Shown here: in pieces, positions 1 through 11,121 of the stretch | How positions within the stretch are numbered: the first letter of the stretch is position 1 | Layout of the letters: every line of letters begins with the position of its first letter | Assembly: GCA_009602735.1 (NCBI GenBank) | Contig: WELA01002297.1 | Coordinates: forward strand, 45,142 to 109,141 | Length of the DNA stretch: 64,000 nt | Origin: Mesotaenium endlicherianum | Taxonomy: Eukaryota; Streptophyta; Zygnematophyceae; Zygnematales; Mesotaeniaceae | Direction of reading: 5' to 3' | Translations under genes and position numbers: made by a program | The notes under the pieces: generated by a model | Seen by the model: only the letters and a program-made list of their open reading frames with translations | The model's database searches: none | Told to the model about the DNA's origin: nothing

Positions 1-194
1 GCTGTCAGGTCCTCTGTGTGTTTGTGTCTCGTCAGAGTGGTCAGGGGTGGTAAGTGCTGATAGGTTAGTGGTTAGTCGGGTTAGGGTGGTAGGTGAGGCT
101 GTCAGGTCCTCTGTGTGTTTGTGTCTCGTCAGAGTTGTCAGGGGTGGTAAGTGCTGATAGGTTAGTGGTTAGTCGGGTTAGGGTGGTCGGTGAG
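1..194. repeat. Two-copy 97-bp tandem repeat
   Basis: Positions 1-97 and 98-194 are almost identical units beginning GCTGTCAGGTCC and ending GGTGAG. The visible differences are single bases (for example AGAGTGG versus AGAGTTG, and GGTAGG versus GGTCGG). The array starts at the window edge, so more copies may lie upstream. No coding sense is apparent. Confidence 0.9.
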
Positions 195-530
195 GATGGC
201 CTCGCTCACAAACGGCTACAGCAAACACTTGGACCTATTGCTCACGAGGTTCCGCTGTTGAGCAGCTGTGAGGTTCTGCCTTGATTCAACGTATTCCCCT
301 CACCTTCACACGTGGTTCTGCCGCCCCCACGTGTAAAGGTCGACCTACGAGTTCCATCCCTCGATGGGTCGGCGCTGGTACTAAATGGGAGCTGTAGTCG
401 CTCATGACTTGGACGTCATGTACTTTAGGCAATCCCGCCCGGTATAGGGAGTGTACGGGTACGTTTGTAAGAGTGGGATGGTCGTGTCGGTTTGCACGTC
501 CCAGTTCAATTTATGTCGTTAGTTACATTT
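195..530. other. Unassigned sequence left of element A
   Basis: No gene, LTR or repeat recognised. This is the left flank of element A. The five bases before the LTR are CATTT, but the matching target-site copy cannot be checked because the other end of A is broken. Confidence 0.5.
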
Positions 531-1252
531 TGAAATGAATCGACTTACCAAATAGGCGATTGACATTTAATAAAGATCTTTATATCACCAAGTTATGTTA
601 ATGGTATTTTTCGTTAACTGATTAAACGGCAAAGGACAACACACTAGCAGCGAACAATACTCGTTAGTCAAATGCGAGTAAACTAGCATCAATAATGCAA
701 ATCAGTAAACTCATACATAAGCAAGGTTAGAAGACAGTGCGTATCAATGGCTTCTCGCCTTGGATTCAGATGTCTCTCAGAAAGCTTGTACATGAGAGTT
801 GGCCTCGTTTTCGAATGCCGAACTCGAGAGCAATGCCTAGCATATGTACATGGAATGAGTTTACTGTTCAACGGCCAGTGCGATGGCACCGCCTACCCGG
901 GAGTTAACCACGTTGGTAAGACCTCGATTAACCAAATCCACCACCATCTCCCATCATCCCGAATCGCCATCCATCATAGGGATGTCATCTGGCCATTCAT
1001 CTAGCATATCACACTTAGATGCATATCCAGGCAATTCGCTGCTACCGAGTACGGAAGTCAGCTGGCTGTCAAAGAATGTGTCAGCAAGCTGACTTAAGTT
1101 GACTTCAGCCTGTTGCTTCCGACTGAGTCATTAAATTGATATTAATTATGAAGTCCAGGAGACTGATTATTAACTAAAGTTCAGCAGGCTGAACTTGATT
1201 AACTATTACATTTAAATAAATATCATATCTACTAATGTACTGATTCATTACA
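531..1252 (-). repeat. 3' LTR of element A (B family)
   Basis: Read on the minus strand this runs TGTAATGAATC to GATTCATTTCA, as in element B. It is 722 bp. It shares with B's 3' LTR, and not with B's 5' LTR, the variants GTACTCGG and GATATGCTAG. A purine-rich tract (minus strand TTGGAGGGA) lies just upstream at 1254-1262. Confidence 0.9.
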
Positions 1253-1349
1253 ATCCCTCCAACTTAACTCGTTGTCGCCTCAACAACATTAAACTGAGGG
1301 AACTGAACCTGGCCAACCTCCCCCACTGACTGCCTCTTCAGCCTGTCAC

Positions 1350-3053
1350 CTAGGGGGTTGTTCCTGGAGCTTCAGAACCAGGAGACGGAGATTTGGACCT
1401 AGATCTGGACAGCCCTCTAGGTCTCTCAGCTGGCCTTCTAAAGAACCCCGTTTGTTCTAAAGTTGGACCTCGAGAAGAACGAAGGATGGTAGCCTGCTCT
1501 TCAACCACTTGGGTGTTGGTCCCCACGTAGACAGGCATTCCGGTAGGATGCTGAAATACATTGGCTAGAGGTACATGCCCCTGAGCGGAGGGGGAGGCCG
1601 GCATATCTCTAGCCACCCCGCGTGTCCCTCTTCTGGCACCCCTGTCCTCTGGGGATTTCTGCTTGTGTCTGTTGCCAAGTACAGTCAGATCAGCTTCTTC
1701 CCCTGCTTGGGCAGGTGGGCTGGGGGAGCGAGTGCGGGGTCCAGTTGCCTCCATGACCGGGATCACGTTCCATATACCTGATCTTGGTTCTTTAAGAAGT
1801 GCCCCTGCCTGCCCCTGGGTCTCCTGAGTACCAGCTCCTGATGCTTCTCCTTTGCCTTGTTCTTCTTCCTCATCCTCCTCATCCTCCTCCTTTGAGAGAG
1901 TAGGAGTCTCGTCCACTAAGTCGTCCTGCTCCCTAGTAGACATGGACTAGTCTACTGACCTCCCTTTCTTAGGGCGCGCTGAAGGTTGCTTGGACTTCAG
2001 CCTGCTGATATCTATTCGGCCTGCATCCTTCGCCCATTTGACGAAGGCATGCTTTTCCTTAGAGAAGTAGTCTCTTCCCCTCCTCCTATGCTCCTTGGTC
2101 TCTACATTCATATTGCTCAAGCAGCCATTCAGCCTGGGGTCCCAAGAGGCAATGTGAGGTGGTAGGATGAGATAGCCGTCTAGGCCATAGTGGAAGTCAT
2201 CCGGTTGGGCTCGGTCACACTCCTGCTTCTTGTTTGTGACGGTCATCCACCTCCAGTCTGTTGGCTGCTGGTAGTACTCGGGTCCATGCTCAGCCATCCT
2301 CAATTTCCACGGGAACCAGTGGGGAGAGAACATCTGCTGTCCTGCTTCTCTGGCTAAGTACTCCCAGCTCCTTCTCTCAACTTCATTGTAAGCTGGTAGT
2401 AGTGTGAGGTAGAATACCGTATCCTTAAAGCTATTGGGCCGCATGCTCACCATCCTGATGAGTCTCTCATCTCCCACTATTCTCGGTATTGGGACCGGCT
2501 TGTCCTCTGAATCATCTGCAAGGTACCGGGCCTGCTCTGCTGTATAGTCCACCATCTTGGCATAATCTTCGTAGAGGACCACACCAGTGTGTGTCTCGAT
2601 GTACCTATCCAGTGCTGCAGCTCCTTCCCTCTGTAGCAGTGTTGTCTGTTCCAGCTTGTTGATCTCCTGGGCTGCCAGGAATGCATCCTTCAAGTTATCA
2701 AATTTTTGGCCACCCACCACAGTATACCTGTAAGTGGCCAAGCTCTCCTGCCTGTCCGCTTCAGCCTTTATCCTTCTCTCCTCCTCTGTCGCTGCCGCTT
2801 CTTCTTGTTGTTTCTTCTTTCTCTCCTCCTCAGCTTTCCTGAGGTTTTCCGCTTCCTGATCCTTCTTCCTCTGTGCTTCTTCTGCCGCCTCTTGTTGTTT
2901 GCGGCCCCTTTCTTGTTCTCTCCTGGTAAGGGACGTCGCCGCCAGCTCCTTCTGGTATTGCTCCATTGTCCTCCTGGCTTTCCTAAGTTGTTCAAGGAAG
3001 GACTTTTTCACCTTTAGTGAAGTGAGTGCACACAAGACTTTATCTACAGCATG
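1350..3053 (-). pseudogene. Element A pol-ORF3 fusion remnant
   Basis: The minus-strand frame 3035-1947 starts with residues of the pol region between RNase H and integrase ([12 protein letters not shown]), then passes at about 2976-2981 straight into ORF3 (RRTMEQYQKEL). About 1.8 kb that B has between these points, coding for integrase, chromodomain and the ORF3 start, is gone. AAGCC occurs at both parental break sites, which suggests microhomology-mediated deletion. A TAG stop follows RSVD where B has a tyrosine codon; the frame resumes as 1943-1350 (acidic stretch, then arginine/serine-rich tail). The similarity to B confirms ORF3 as a family component. Its function is unknown. Confidence 0.85.
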
Positions 3054-3058
3054 CTGAC

Positions 3059-3802
3059 TGTAAGGTTATAGGTTTATGAAGTGCATTTTTGAGTTTCATG
3101 AAAGTATATTTTGATTATATATTGGTGTAGAGTGCATTTGTGTGGTCATTTTGATATAAAATTCATTGAAATTGGTCAAATATTGAGAGAGTTACGAATT
3201 TTTGAAGTTTAATTAGTTTTGAGGACGGTTGACGACTGTCCTTCATTCGCGGTGAGCGCGACCGTCGGATTGACCGACAGCGTCGAGCGATCTGGCCCGT
3301 TAGTGTGAACTCGAACCTACACGTAAGTTCGGCTGACGCGGAGTGCCGACTAGGTCGATTTACCTAAAAGTTTCGATTTAGCCTAGCGCATCTAAGATAG
3401 AATATTCTAGTAATGTCGATGCATGTATGTGGACGTCAATTCGGCCCGACACTTCAGAGTAGACTGATCAGGCTTTCTCACGAATATTCTGGAAGGGACA
3501 ATTTGACAAACACTTAGGAAAATCCGTAGCTTCCTCCTAGGGAGGTGCACTTAGGCAGAAAATTATAAATAGGCATAATTTCTTTGTTTCTTATCAGTTT
3601 GCACTTTTGTAAATTTCTACGGGTTTGTAATGATAAGGCCTTCCATCCTACATCATTTGTGAGCAGTTTCTTGCCACTCAAAATGTCAAGTGATATTCCT
3701 AAGCTTTCTTAGCAATATGCCGCTGCACTCTTGAGTATGATTGCAACTAGCTTTGTTCCTCGTGAGTCACTACACTTCCACTAGGGCACTCTGCCCCTTT
3801 CA
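3059..3802 (+). repeat. Solo LTR of the E family inside element A
   Basis: A 744-bp block starting TGTAAGG and ending CCCCTTTCA, closely similar to the LTRs of element E at 43777-44519 and 49287-49953. The flanks are CTGAC (3054-3058) and CTGAC (3803-3807), a perfect 5-bp target duplication. Removing it restores the pol sequence seen in B. No internal region remains, so it is a solo LTR left by LTR-LTR recombination. Confidence 0.95.
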
Positions 3803-6010
3803 CTGACTAAAGTTCCTTTCTTGCAAGTCAGGTCTTCTAGAGAGTGCATCAGCAGGATTCAACTTCCCTGGTTTGGAGTCGATTTGGACATGGAACTGCT
3901 CCAGCATCTGGCTCCAGCGGTTCTCCCTCCTCGACAGCTTGGACTTCTTCTGAAAGTGGGTCAGAGCTAGATGATCTGTAATCACCTTAAAAGCTTCACC
4001 ATGTAAGTATGCTCTCCACTGTTTGAGTACATGAATGATAGCTAGCAGCTCTTTATCATGCACTGAGTAATTAATCTCCGCAGGATTAAATTTCATAGCC
4101 TCATACAACACAGGATGCCACTCCTGCCGTACCTTTCCATCCTTTGTGGTTTTGGTGACAGGCTGCAACAAAATAGCACCCATGGCAAAGTCAGAGGCAT
4201 CAGTGACCACTTGCACCGGTTTGCTGGGGTCATACACGGCTAGCACCGGAGCAGAACAAAGAGCATCTTTGAGGGTCTGGAAGGCAGCCTGCTGCTCTTC
4301 CCCCCACACATACCCTATGTCTTTCTTAGTAAGGTCAATCAGTTTACTGGCTTTGTAGAATAATTCTCAATAAATCTTCTATAATAGTTAGCCAACCCGA
4401 GGAAGGATCTAACTTCAGAGTCAGACTGTCGTACTGGCCAGTCCCTTATGGTCTGGACTTTCTTAGGATCCACACTGATGCCTTCTTTACTGACAAATGG
4501 CCAAAGAAATCAATACTTTCCTTAAAGAAATCACAATTGCTCATTTTAGCATATAAGTGATTTTTTCTCAGAGTGTGCATGACTGTCTTTAAGTGTTCAG
4601 CGTGCTGAGCTTCACCTTTAGAGAAAATTAAAATATCATCCAAGAAAACTTGCACAAACTTATCCAAATAAGATCTGAAAATGTCATTCATAGCACCCAT
4701 GAAGGTCGCAGGAGCATTAGTCAGTCCAAATGGCATCACGTTGAATTCATAGTGTCCATAATGTGTGCGGAAGGCAGTCTTGTGTTCGTAATTCTATTAA
4801 GAGCTCTGTAATCCACGCACATCCACATACTGCCATCCTTTTTCTTAACAAATAGGATGGGTGAGCCGTAAGGTGATCTACTGGGGGAAATATATCTATT
4901 TTCCTCAAACTCTGCAATCAGTATTTTCAACTCCTCGCTCTCCACATAAGACAAGCCATAAGTGCGTTGCCAGGGTGGCTGACTCCCAGGTAATAAATCA
5001 ATCCTATGATCTACTTCTCGCTTAGGGGGTAGTCCTGGAGGCATATTAAATACATCCGTGTACTGAGCAACAATTTTTGCAGCAGTAGGGTGCTCCGGAG
5101 GGCTTACCTTTTTCTCCACCACTTCTTCAGGTTGAGGAGGTATATCTCTTAGCAGCAGACAGAACATTCTATCTTCCTTCTGGTTCCAGCTTTTGACGAG
5201 CTCCATTGCATTCAGCAACTTGCATCCTTTTGGAAGCCTTTTCTTTTCCTTCAGTTGCCATCCACACGGGACAAGAGGAAGAGCACTGGTGGGTGCCAAG
5301 TGAGTCTGCCCATCACTGGCTCCTCTCACGTTAACTGTACCTCTGCTCCAACACACTTCAGCTTGATGTCTATTAAGCCAAGACCTGCCTTGCACGAGAT
5401 CATAAAAGCAAGTGTTGAGTACCTCAAAGGTAAGCGTTTCAGTGAGAATTGCAATGCCAGAACCTAACTGGACCTCAATAGGCTTGGTTATAACTCCTCC
5501 CTGGATGCTTGAGGCATCTCCGAGGAATAGTTTTCTATTCCCTTGGGTGACAGTAGGCAGCCTTAGCCGCTTAACTAAGTCCTTATGGATGAAAGTATGC
5601 GACGCCCCCGCCGACAAATGCCCTCAACTTCCTACCTGCAATCATGCAATGTAGTAGGATAGGGGGGACTTTTCCTGACTTTCGCATTGTTCTCCTGACT
5701 TAGCAAAGAAATGTTGGACATCCGATGGAACAAGAGCATCCAAAGTGTGCACTCTCTGGATGTCTATATTGCTGATGGTCTCCTTTATCTGGTTGTGAGG
5801 CATGCATAGTGAATCCAGTTCAGCAAGACTTATAATACCTGCTACGAGGGCAGCTAGTGACGACTCACTATCTCTAGCATCCTCACAGTCAGTAGACTGG
5901 ATTACTGACTGTTGCTGTCTTTTAAAGGCTGGTCTTTTCTCTCGACCTTTGGGAGGTGCTTGACTGGACATTGCTCTCTGAAGTGACCCGTCTGCTGGCA
6001 ATGGAAGCAA
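3803..6010 (-). pseudogene. pol: Element A pol remnant (protease, RT, RNase H)
   Basis: Minus-strand pieces 6010-5642, 5617-4736, 4739-4446 and 4309-3800 match B pol in order. The protease reads [12 protein letters not shown], but the residues before it are frameshifted and the Asp of the active site is lost. RT keeps FLDD, but after DYRALNRIT about 130 bp are missing, including the conserved [10 protein letters not shown] segment; GAACA at both parental ends suggests microhomology. RNase H keeps [12 protein letters not shown]. The overlap with gag keeps the pol frame RQQQSVIQ, so the frameshift arrangement of B is ancestral. The product would not be functional. Confidence 0.88.
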
Positions 6011-6609
6011 ACAGATTTTGCTGAGGCTGGTCTCGGCTTAGTCCTACCACCACCTCTTCCATAGCCGCCTTGAGAGAAACCACCTCTACCTCTAGATTGT
6101 ATAGCATTATACTCATACTCATATCCATCACCCTGATTGTCCTCGGCCTGGTCTCTTTCAATTGCATTGTAGGAATCGTGGGGCTTTTTGACAATCTTAG
6201 ACACCAAAGCAATACTCCGGCGCTTGTGATTGAACTGCTGTTGATCCTAGGCATCAGCATCCTGGATCAAGTCAGCCAGTTTTTCATACTTCTTCTCAGC
6301 AAAATGACCCGAGACTTCAGATTTCAAGCCATACCTGACCTATGCTATCCTATACCGTTCTGGCAAGTCAGGCTGTTTCATCATGTTCTCCTGGAACTTT
6401 TGAGCAAACTCAGCAACTGAAGTGGTCTGCTTCAGTGTCAGGGAGATCATCGCATAGATAGCTTTCTCCTGCTGGTTGATGACATCAAACTTTTCATGCA
6501 ACTTCTCGACAAACTCTGCCCACGTAGGGTCACCGAGTTGCTGAGCCTTACGCTCTTCTTTCCAGTATAGCCACCAGTCTGCGGCATTGCCTTTCAGTAG
6601 CGGACCGGT
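5902..6609 (-). pseudogene. gag: Element A gag, C-terminal half
   Basis: The minus-strand frames continue gag after the solo LTR at 6615-7718, with capsid-like residues [15 protein letters not shown]. The end carries one CCHC zinc knuckle, CFHCQQTGHFREQC (C-x2-C-x4-H-x4-C), which would bind the RNA genome. A frame change lies between 6340 and 6207. The final LKDSNSQ and the TTTAAAA heptamer match B. Confidence 0.85.
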
Positions 6610-6614
6610 GTGCC

Positions 6615-7718
6615 TGTAATGAATCAATTCATTATTTATTTAATTAATTGCATACATAAATATAACACTAAAAATATATTATGTCAATATGCTCACATGT
6701 GCGAGTTCATCTAAATGAACGTATGTCGATGTAATGCGAGTTTACTTACTTTGTCGAAAAGGTCAGCAGGATGACTTTTGTATCACTGTGTAGTTTGCAA
6801 ACTTTGTTGAGAAGGTCAACAGGATGACTTTTGTATCCTAGTATAGTTTGCTAAGATTTATATATCAGTTATATATAGGATGTAATATCAGTAGGTTGAC
6901 ATATAGTAAAGCTCGCTTGATATTAGTCAGTATACTTAGCTTCAGTACGCTGAGGATAGACACATTCATTTAGATTATCGTTTGTAGATTGGCACATGTG
7001 ACCGCAGTATACTAAAAGTCGGAAGGTCGACTGAGATTCGGTCAACCAGGTGGTCACTAGGTACATAGCAGGCTGGGATCTCGTGGTCCCTCATCCTGGA
7101 CATAGGCTGAACAGTCGGATTTCTACTTGCAAGTCATGTGTGCACTCTTTGTGTTCGTTCTAATGACCAGCCTTCACGGACATTGACATGGTTGCTTCGT
7201 CTGCGCTCCAAATGGAGCAAACTAGGACTTTTCAGAAAGGTCTTGCCAAGATGCATCCGTTGCCGTTAAGTTTGCTCAATTTGAAGTAGTATTGACAGAG
7301 TTATGCCCTCTAACATTTTGGGGTCACACAGCGGACAGATTCCATGGTTTTTGCACCTAAGTCAGTGGGATAGGGTTTTTTGTGTTTGAGCTACTTTATG
7401 GTCATCTGAATGAGAGCGCCTTTGCTATTCAGTCCCTTGATGTTGTGTATGTGCTTACACATGCTTGTATGCCTGGTAGGCAAGAGGTCAGGAGTTTCTA
7501 AAGGAGAAGCTCTAGTCATCAAGCTCGCCTCTTTCTTGTGCCTTGTATTCGTGTGCAACTATGGCACACTACGATAAGTGAGTCAAGGGCTATAGATGAG
7601 TAAACGAAATTCATTATAAGGGCGAAGATTGCTCCTTGATTTCACACGCTTCCACCTATCTCTGATCTTTTATATTTAAATGAAATATATTAATCTTGAA
7701 TAAGCAAGATTCATTTCA
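6615..7718 (+). repeat. Solo LTR K (1104 bp) in gag of element A
   Basis: It begins TGTAATGAATC and ends GATTCATTTCA, flanked by GTGCC (6610-6614) and GTGCC (7719-7723), a perfect 5-bp target duplication. Excising it rejoins gag as [10 protein letters not shown], as in B. The ends are those of the B family, but the body is longer and mostly different, with only loosely similar tracts such as repeated CAG(C/T)A-GCTGA runs. I read it as a solo LTR of a related subfamily. A small non-autonomous element with no visible internal region is the alternative. Confidence 0.85.
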
Positions 7719-8489
7719 GTGCCTGACCTTCTCGTAATCTTGCACTTCTGGATAGTTCTCTAGCCACTGCTCAACATCCGCGAGAAACTTGATCAGGTTA
7801 TATTTTCTGTTTCCCTCAGCATCATAGTCCTTGGGAGGTTTCGGCTTGGGCTTACTAGGCCCTCTGCCACTTCCACCAGTGTTTTGAGACCCCAGTTGAT
7901 CTGTGCTCCGCAGTAGAGATATTATGATTCTTTTGTCCTCCTGTTGGGACTGATACATGGTCGCCATTTGCGACTGCTTTTGAACGAAGAATGCTCCCAA
8001 GTCTACACTTTGAGGTGGTAGTCTAGCAAATGCAGCAGCAACATTGGCATCTACTCGCAAAGTAGTGTCCTCAACAGTCCCACTCGCTTCTGCAGCAGCA
8101 ATTCCTGCCGCATTCAGCCGGTTACGTATTTGACCTAGGGGTACATTGAGTTGTACAGCAGGAGGTGGGCTCAGAACATTGGCCTTGGATGCCATAAGTT
8201 CTTCAACAGTGCGTTCGTCAGCTGGCTGTCCTTCCCTCCTTTCTGTATCTTCAGCAGCCTTTGCTAATTGTTCAGCTTCTAATCTGGCTCTCTCCTCCTC
8301 AGCTTGCTGTGCTGCGACTGCGGCAATAGCAGCTGCCTCATCTGCAGCCTCCCTAGCTGCAGTATCTGCCACTGCTTCATAATAGGTACGAGTTCCCGCT
8401 ACATGGCTTTCCGCCTGGTTTTGGACATTCTCGTTATCCTGGTTCTCCATGTCTCGGGAGTTGCTAGTTTGAGACCTTGTTCTTACCAT
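7719..8489 (-). pseudogene. gag: Element A gag, N-terminal half
   Basis: The frame starts [17 protein letters not shown], as in B gag, and runs to [13 protein letters not shown], where the solo LTR interrupts it. The N-terminal part is alanine/glutamate-rich and likely helical ([16 protein letters not shown]). It is followed by the PKPKPPKDYDAEGNRKY segment that precedes the capsid-like domain. Apart from the insertion, this half is intact. Confidence 0.85.
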
Positions 8490-8510
8490 ACAAAGAAGAC
8501 TGTGATAACC

Positions 8511-8522
8511 GCTCCGATACCA
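8511..8522 (-). promoter_or_regulatory. Primer binding site of element A
   Basis: Minus strand TGGTATCGGAGC, one base after the LTR end. It matches the usual plant retrotransposon site complementary to the 3' end of initiator methionine tRNA (TGGTATCAGAGC) with one mismatch. Confidence 0.8.
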
Positions 8523-8523
8523 C

Positions 8524-8794
8524 TGGAATGAATCGACTTACCAAATAGGCGATTAACAATTAATGAAGATCTTTATATCAGCAAGTAATCTTTATGGTAT
8601 TTTCTGTTAATTGGTTAAACGACAAAGGACAACACACTAGCAGTAAACAATACTCGTAAGTCAAATGCGAGTAATGTAGCATCAATAATGCAATCAGTAA
8701 ACTCATACATAAGCAAGGTTAGAAGACAGTGCGTATCAATGGCTTCTCGCCTTGGATTCAAATGTCTCTCAGAAAGCTTGTACACGAGAGTTGG
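8524..8794 (-). repeat. Truncated 5' LTR of element A
   Basis: 271 bp matching the inner end of the 531-1252 LTR. It stops after GAGAGTTGG, exactly where the 5' LTR of B starts. The missing part (next expected base run CCTCG) is not found on the far side of B, so a simple B insertion does not explain the boundary. Confidence 0.88.
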
Positions 8795-9540
8795 TGTAAT
8801 GAATCAGTATATTAGTAGATATAATATTCATTTAAATGTAATAGTTAGTTCAGTTCAGCCTGCCAAACTTTAGTTGGTAGTCAGTCTGCTGAACTTTAGT
8901 TAATAATCAGTCTGCTGGACTTTACATAATTATCAGTTAAATGACTCGGCCAAAAGCAGCAGGCTGAAGTCAACTAAAGTCAGCTTGCTGACACATTCTT
9001 TGACAGCCAGCTGACTTCCGTGCTCGGTAGCAGCGAACTGCCTTGATATGCATCTAAGTACCACCTGCTAGAGGAATGGCCAGATGACATCCCCATGATG
9101 GATGGCTATTCGGGATGATGGGAGATGGCGGTGGATTTGGTTAACCGAGGTCCTACCAACGTGGTTAACTCCCGGGTAGGCGGTGCCATCGCACTGACCG
9201 TTGAACAGTAAACTCATTCCATGTACATATGCTAGGCATTGCTCTCGAGTTCGGCATTCGGAAACGAGGCCAACTCTCTTGTACAGCTTACTGAGAGAGA
9301 TCTGAATCCAAGGCGAGAAGCCATTGATACGCACTGTCTTCTAACCTTGCTTATGTATGAGTTTACTGATTTGCATTATTGATGCTAGTTTACTCGCATT
9401 TGACTTACGAGTATTATTCACTGCTAGTGTATTGTCCTTTGCCGTTTAACCAGTTAACGGAAATTACCATAAAGATTACTTGCTGATATAAAGATCTTTA
9501 TTAATTGTTAATCGCCTATTTGGTAAGTCGATTCATTTCA
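8795..9540 (+). repeat. 5' LTR of element B
   Basis: 746 bp, TGTAATGAATC to GATTCATTTCA; the ends form an 11-bp inverted repeat with one mismatch. It shares GTGCTCGG and CCACCTGCTAG with the solo LTR at 21476-22220, not with B's own 3' LTR. The LTR should hold the promoter and polyadenylation signals, but I cannot place them with certainty. Confidence 0.92.
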
Positions 9541-9541
9541 G

Positions 9542-9553
9542 TGGTATCGGAGC
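9542..9553 (+). promoter_or_regulatory. Primer binding site of element B
   Basis: TGGTATCGGAGC one base after the LTR. Complementary to the 3' end of initiator methionine tRNA with one mismatch to the usual TGGTATCAGAGC. Minus-strand cDNA synthesis would start here. Confidence 0.85.
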
Positions 9554-9574
9554 AGTTATCACAGTCTTCTTTGT

Positions 9575-11053
9575 ATGGTAAGGACAAGGTCTCAAACTAG
9601 CAACTCCCGAGACATGGAGAACCAGGATAACGAGAATGTCGAAAACCAGGCGGAAAGCCATGTAGCGGGAAACCGTACCTATTCGGAAGCAGTAGCGGAT
9701 ACTGCAGCTAGGGAGGCTGCAGATGAGGCAGCTGCTATTGCCTCAGTCGCAGCTCAGCAAGCTGAGGAGGAGATAGCCAGACTAGAAGCTGAACAAGTAG
9801 CAAAGGCCGCTGAAGATATACAAAGGAGGGAAGGACAGCCAGCTGACGAGCGCACTGTTGAAGAACTTATGGCATCAAGGGCCAATGTTCTGAACCCACC
9901 TCCTGCCGTACAACTCAATGTACCCCTAGGTCAAATACGTGACCGGCTGAATGCGGCAGGAATTGCTGCTGCAGGAGCAAGAGGGATTGTTGAGGACACT
10001 ACTCAGCGAGTAGATGCCAATGCTGCTGCTGCATTTGCTAATCTACCACCCCAAAATGTAGACTTGGGAGCATTGTTCGTTCAGATGCAGTCGCAAATGG
10101 CGACCATGTATCAGTCCCAGCAGGAGGACAAAAGAATCATAATGTCCCTACTCCGGGACAGAGACCAACTGGGGTCTCACACCACTAGTGGTGGTGGCCG
10201 AGGGCCTAGTAAGCCCAAGCCGAAACCTCCCCAGGACTATGATCCTGAGGGAAACAGAAAATATTACCTGATCAAGTTTCTCGCGGATGTTGAGCAGTGG
10301 CTGGAGAACTACCCAGAACTGCAAGATTACGAGAAGGTCAGGCACACCGGTGCGCTACTGAAAGGCAGTGCCGCAGACTGGTGGCTTTACTGGAAGGAAG
10401 AGCGTAAGGCTCGGCAACTCGGTGACCCTACGTGGGTAGAGTTTGTCGAGAAGTTGCATGAGAAGTTTGATGTCATCAACCAGCAGGAGAAAGCTATCTA
10501 TGCGATGATCTCCCTGACACTGAAGCAGACCACTTCAGTTGCTGAGTTTGCTCAAAAGTTCCAAGAGAACATGATGAAGCAGCCTGATTTGCCAGAACGG
10601 TATAGGATAGCATACTTCAGGTATGGCTTGAAATCCGAGGTCTCTGGTCATTTTGCTGAGAAAAAGTATGAGAAACTGGCTGACTTGATCCAGGATGCTG
10701 ACGCCTGGGATCAGCAGCAGTTCAATCACAAGCGCCAGAGTAACGCTTTGGTGTCTAAGATTGTCAAAAAGCCCCACGGTTCCTACAATGCAGTTGAAGG
10801 AGACCAGGCTGAGGATAATCAGGGTGATGAATATGAGTATGAGTACAATGCTATTCAGTCTAGAGGTAGAGGTGGTCCCTCTCGAGGTGGCTATGGAAGG
10901 GGTGGTGGTAGGACTAAGCCGAGACCAGCCTCAGCAAAATCTACTTGCTACCATTGTCAGCAGAAAGGCCACTACAGAGAACAGTGTCCGGTCAAGCACC
11001 TGCCTAAGGTCGAGAGAAAAGACCAGCCTTTAAAAGACAGCAACAGTCAGTAA
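9575..11053 (+). CDS. gag: Element B Gag (capsid-nucleocapsid) protein
   Basis: A 492-residue Gag that would form the virus-like particle and package RNA. Residues 1-130 are alanine/glutamate-rich and probably helical. A proline/lysine linker ([17 protein letters not shown], about 215-235) leads into the retrotransposon Gag domain ([35 protein letters not shown]; about 235-380). A glycine/arginine-rich stretch ([16 protein letters not shown]) precedes one zinc knuckle, [14 protein letters not shown], at about 458-471. The ATG at 9575 is the first after the primer site and is shared with element A. The gene ends in TAA and overlaps the pol frame, which lies at -1. The start codon is followed directly by GTAAGG, which resembles a splice donor. 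Confidence 0.92.
   Translation: MVRTRSQTSNSRDMENQDNENVENQAESHVAGNRTYSEAVADTAAREAADEAAAIASVAAQQAEEEIARLEAEQVAKAAEDIQRREGQPADERTVEELMASRANVLNPPPAVQLNVPLGQIRDRLNAAGIAAAGARGIVEDTTQRVDANAAAAFANLPPQNVDLGALFVQMQSQMATMYQSQQEDKRIIMSLLRDRDQLGSHTTSGGGRGPSKPKPKPPQDYDPEGNRKYYLIKFLADVEQWLENYPELQDYEKVRHTGALLKGSAADWWLYWKEERKARQLGDPTWVEFVEKLHEKFDVINQQEKAIYAMISLTLKQTTSVAEFAQKFQENMMKQPDLPERYRIAYFRYGLKSEVSGHFAEKKYEKLADLIQDADAWDQQQFNHKRQSNALVSKIVKKPHGSYNAVEGDQAEDNQGDEYEYEYNAIQSRGRGGPSRGGYGRGGGRTKPRPASAKSTCYHCQQKGHYREQCPVKHLPKVERKDQPLKDSNSQ
11029..11035 (+). promoter_or_regulatory. Probable -1 ribosomal frameshift site between gag and pol
   Basis: The heptamer T TTA AAA lies in the gag reading phase (CCT TTA AAA GAC), 15 bases before the gag stop, and fits the X XXY YYZ slippery pattern. 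A -1 slip enters the frame reading [17 protein letters not shown], which stays open into pol. Element A keeps the same heptamer in the same place. I have not identified the downstream stimulatory structure. Confidence 0.7.
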
Positions 11054-11121
11054 TCCAGTCTACTGACTGTGAGGATGCTAGAGATAGTGAGTCGTCACTA
11101 GCTGCCCTCGTAGCAGGTATT

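Larger units (their letters stand above)
531..8794 (-). mobile_element. Element A: decayed Ty3/gypsy chromovirus, minus strand
   Basis: On the minus strand the order is truncated 5' LTR (8524-8794), primer site, gag, pol, ORF3 and 3' LTR (531-1252). It belongs to the same family as the intact element B, and protein similarity runs along its length. It is dead: gag is split by a solo LTR, the protease active site is altered, part of RT is deleted, integrase and chromodomain are missing through a large deletion, and several frames are broken. Two later solo LTRs with perfect 5-bp target duplications sit inside it, so it is older than both. Its 5' LTR stops abruptly where element B begins. Confidence 0.9.

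Noticed and set aside
2706-3017. Plus-strand frames opposite ORF3 of A (and 14983-15426 minus opposite B)
   Set aside because: Leu/Phe-rich antisense shadows of the charged coiled coil; they follow the base composition and have no support of their own.
9575-9583. Splice donor ATG|GTAAGG as the source of an ORF3 mRNA
   Set aside because: Consensus is good, but joining to the acceptor at 15104 puts the gag ATG out of frame with ORF3; kept only as a possibility.
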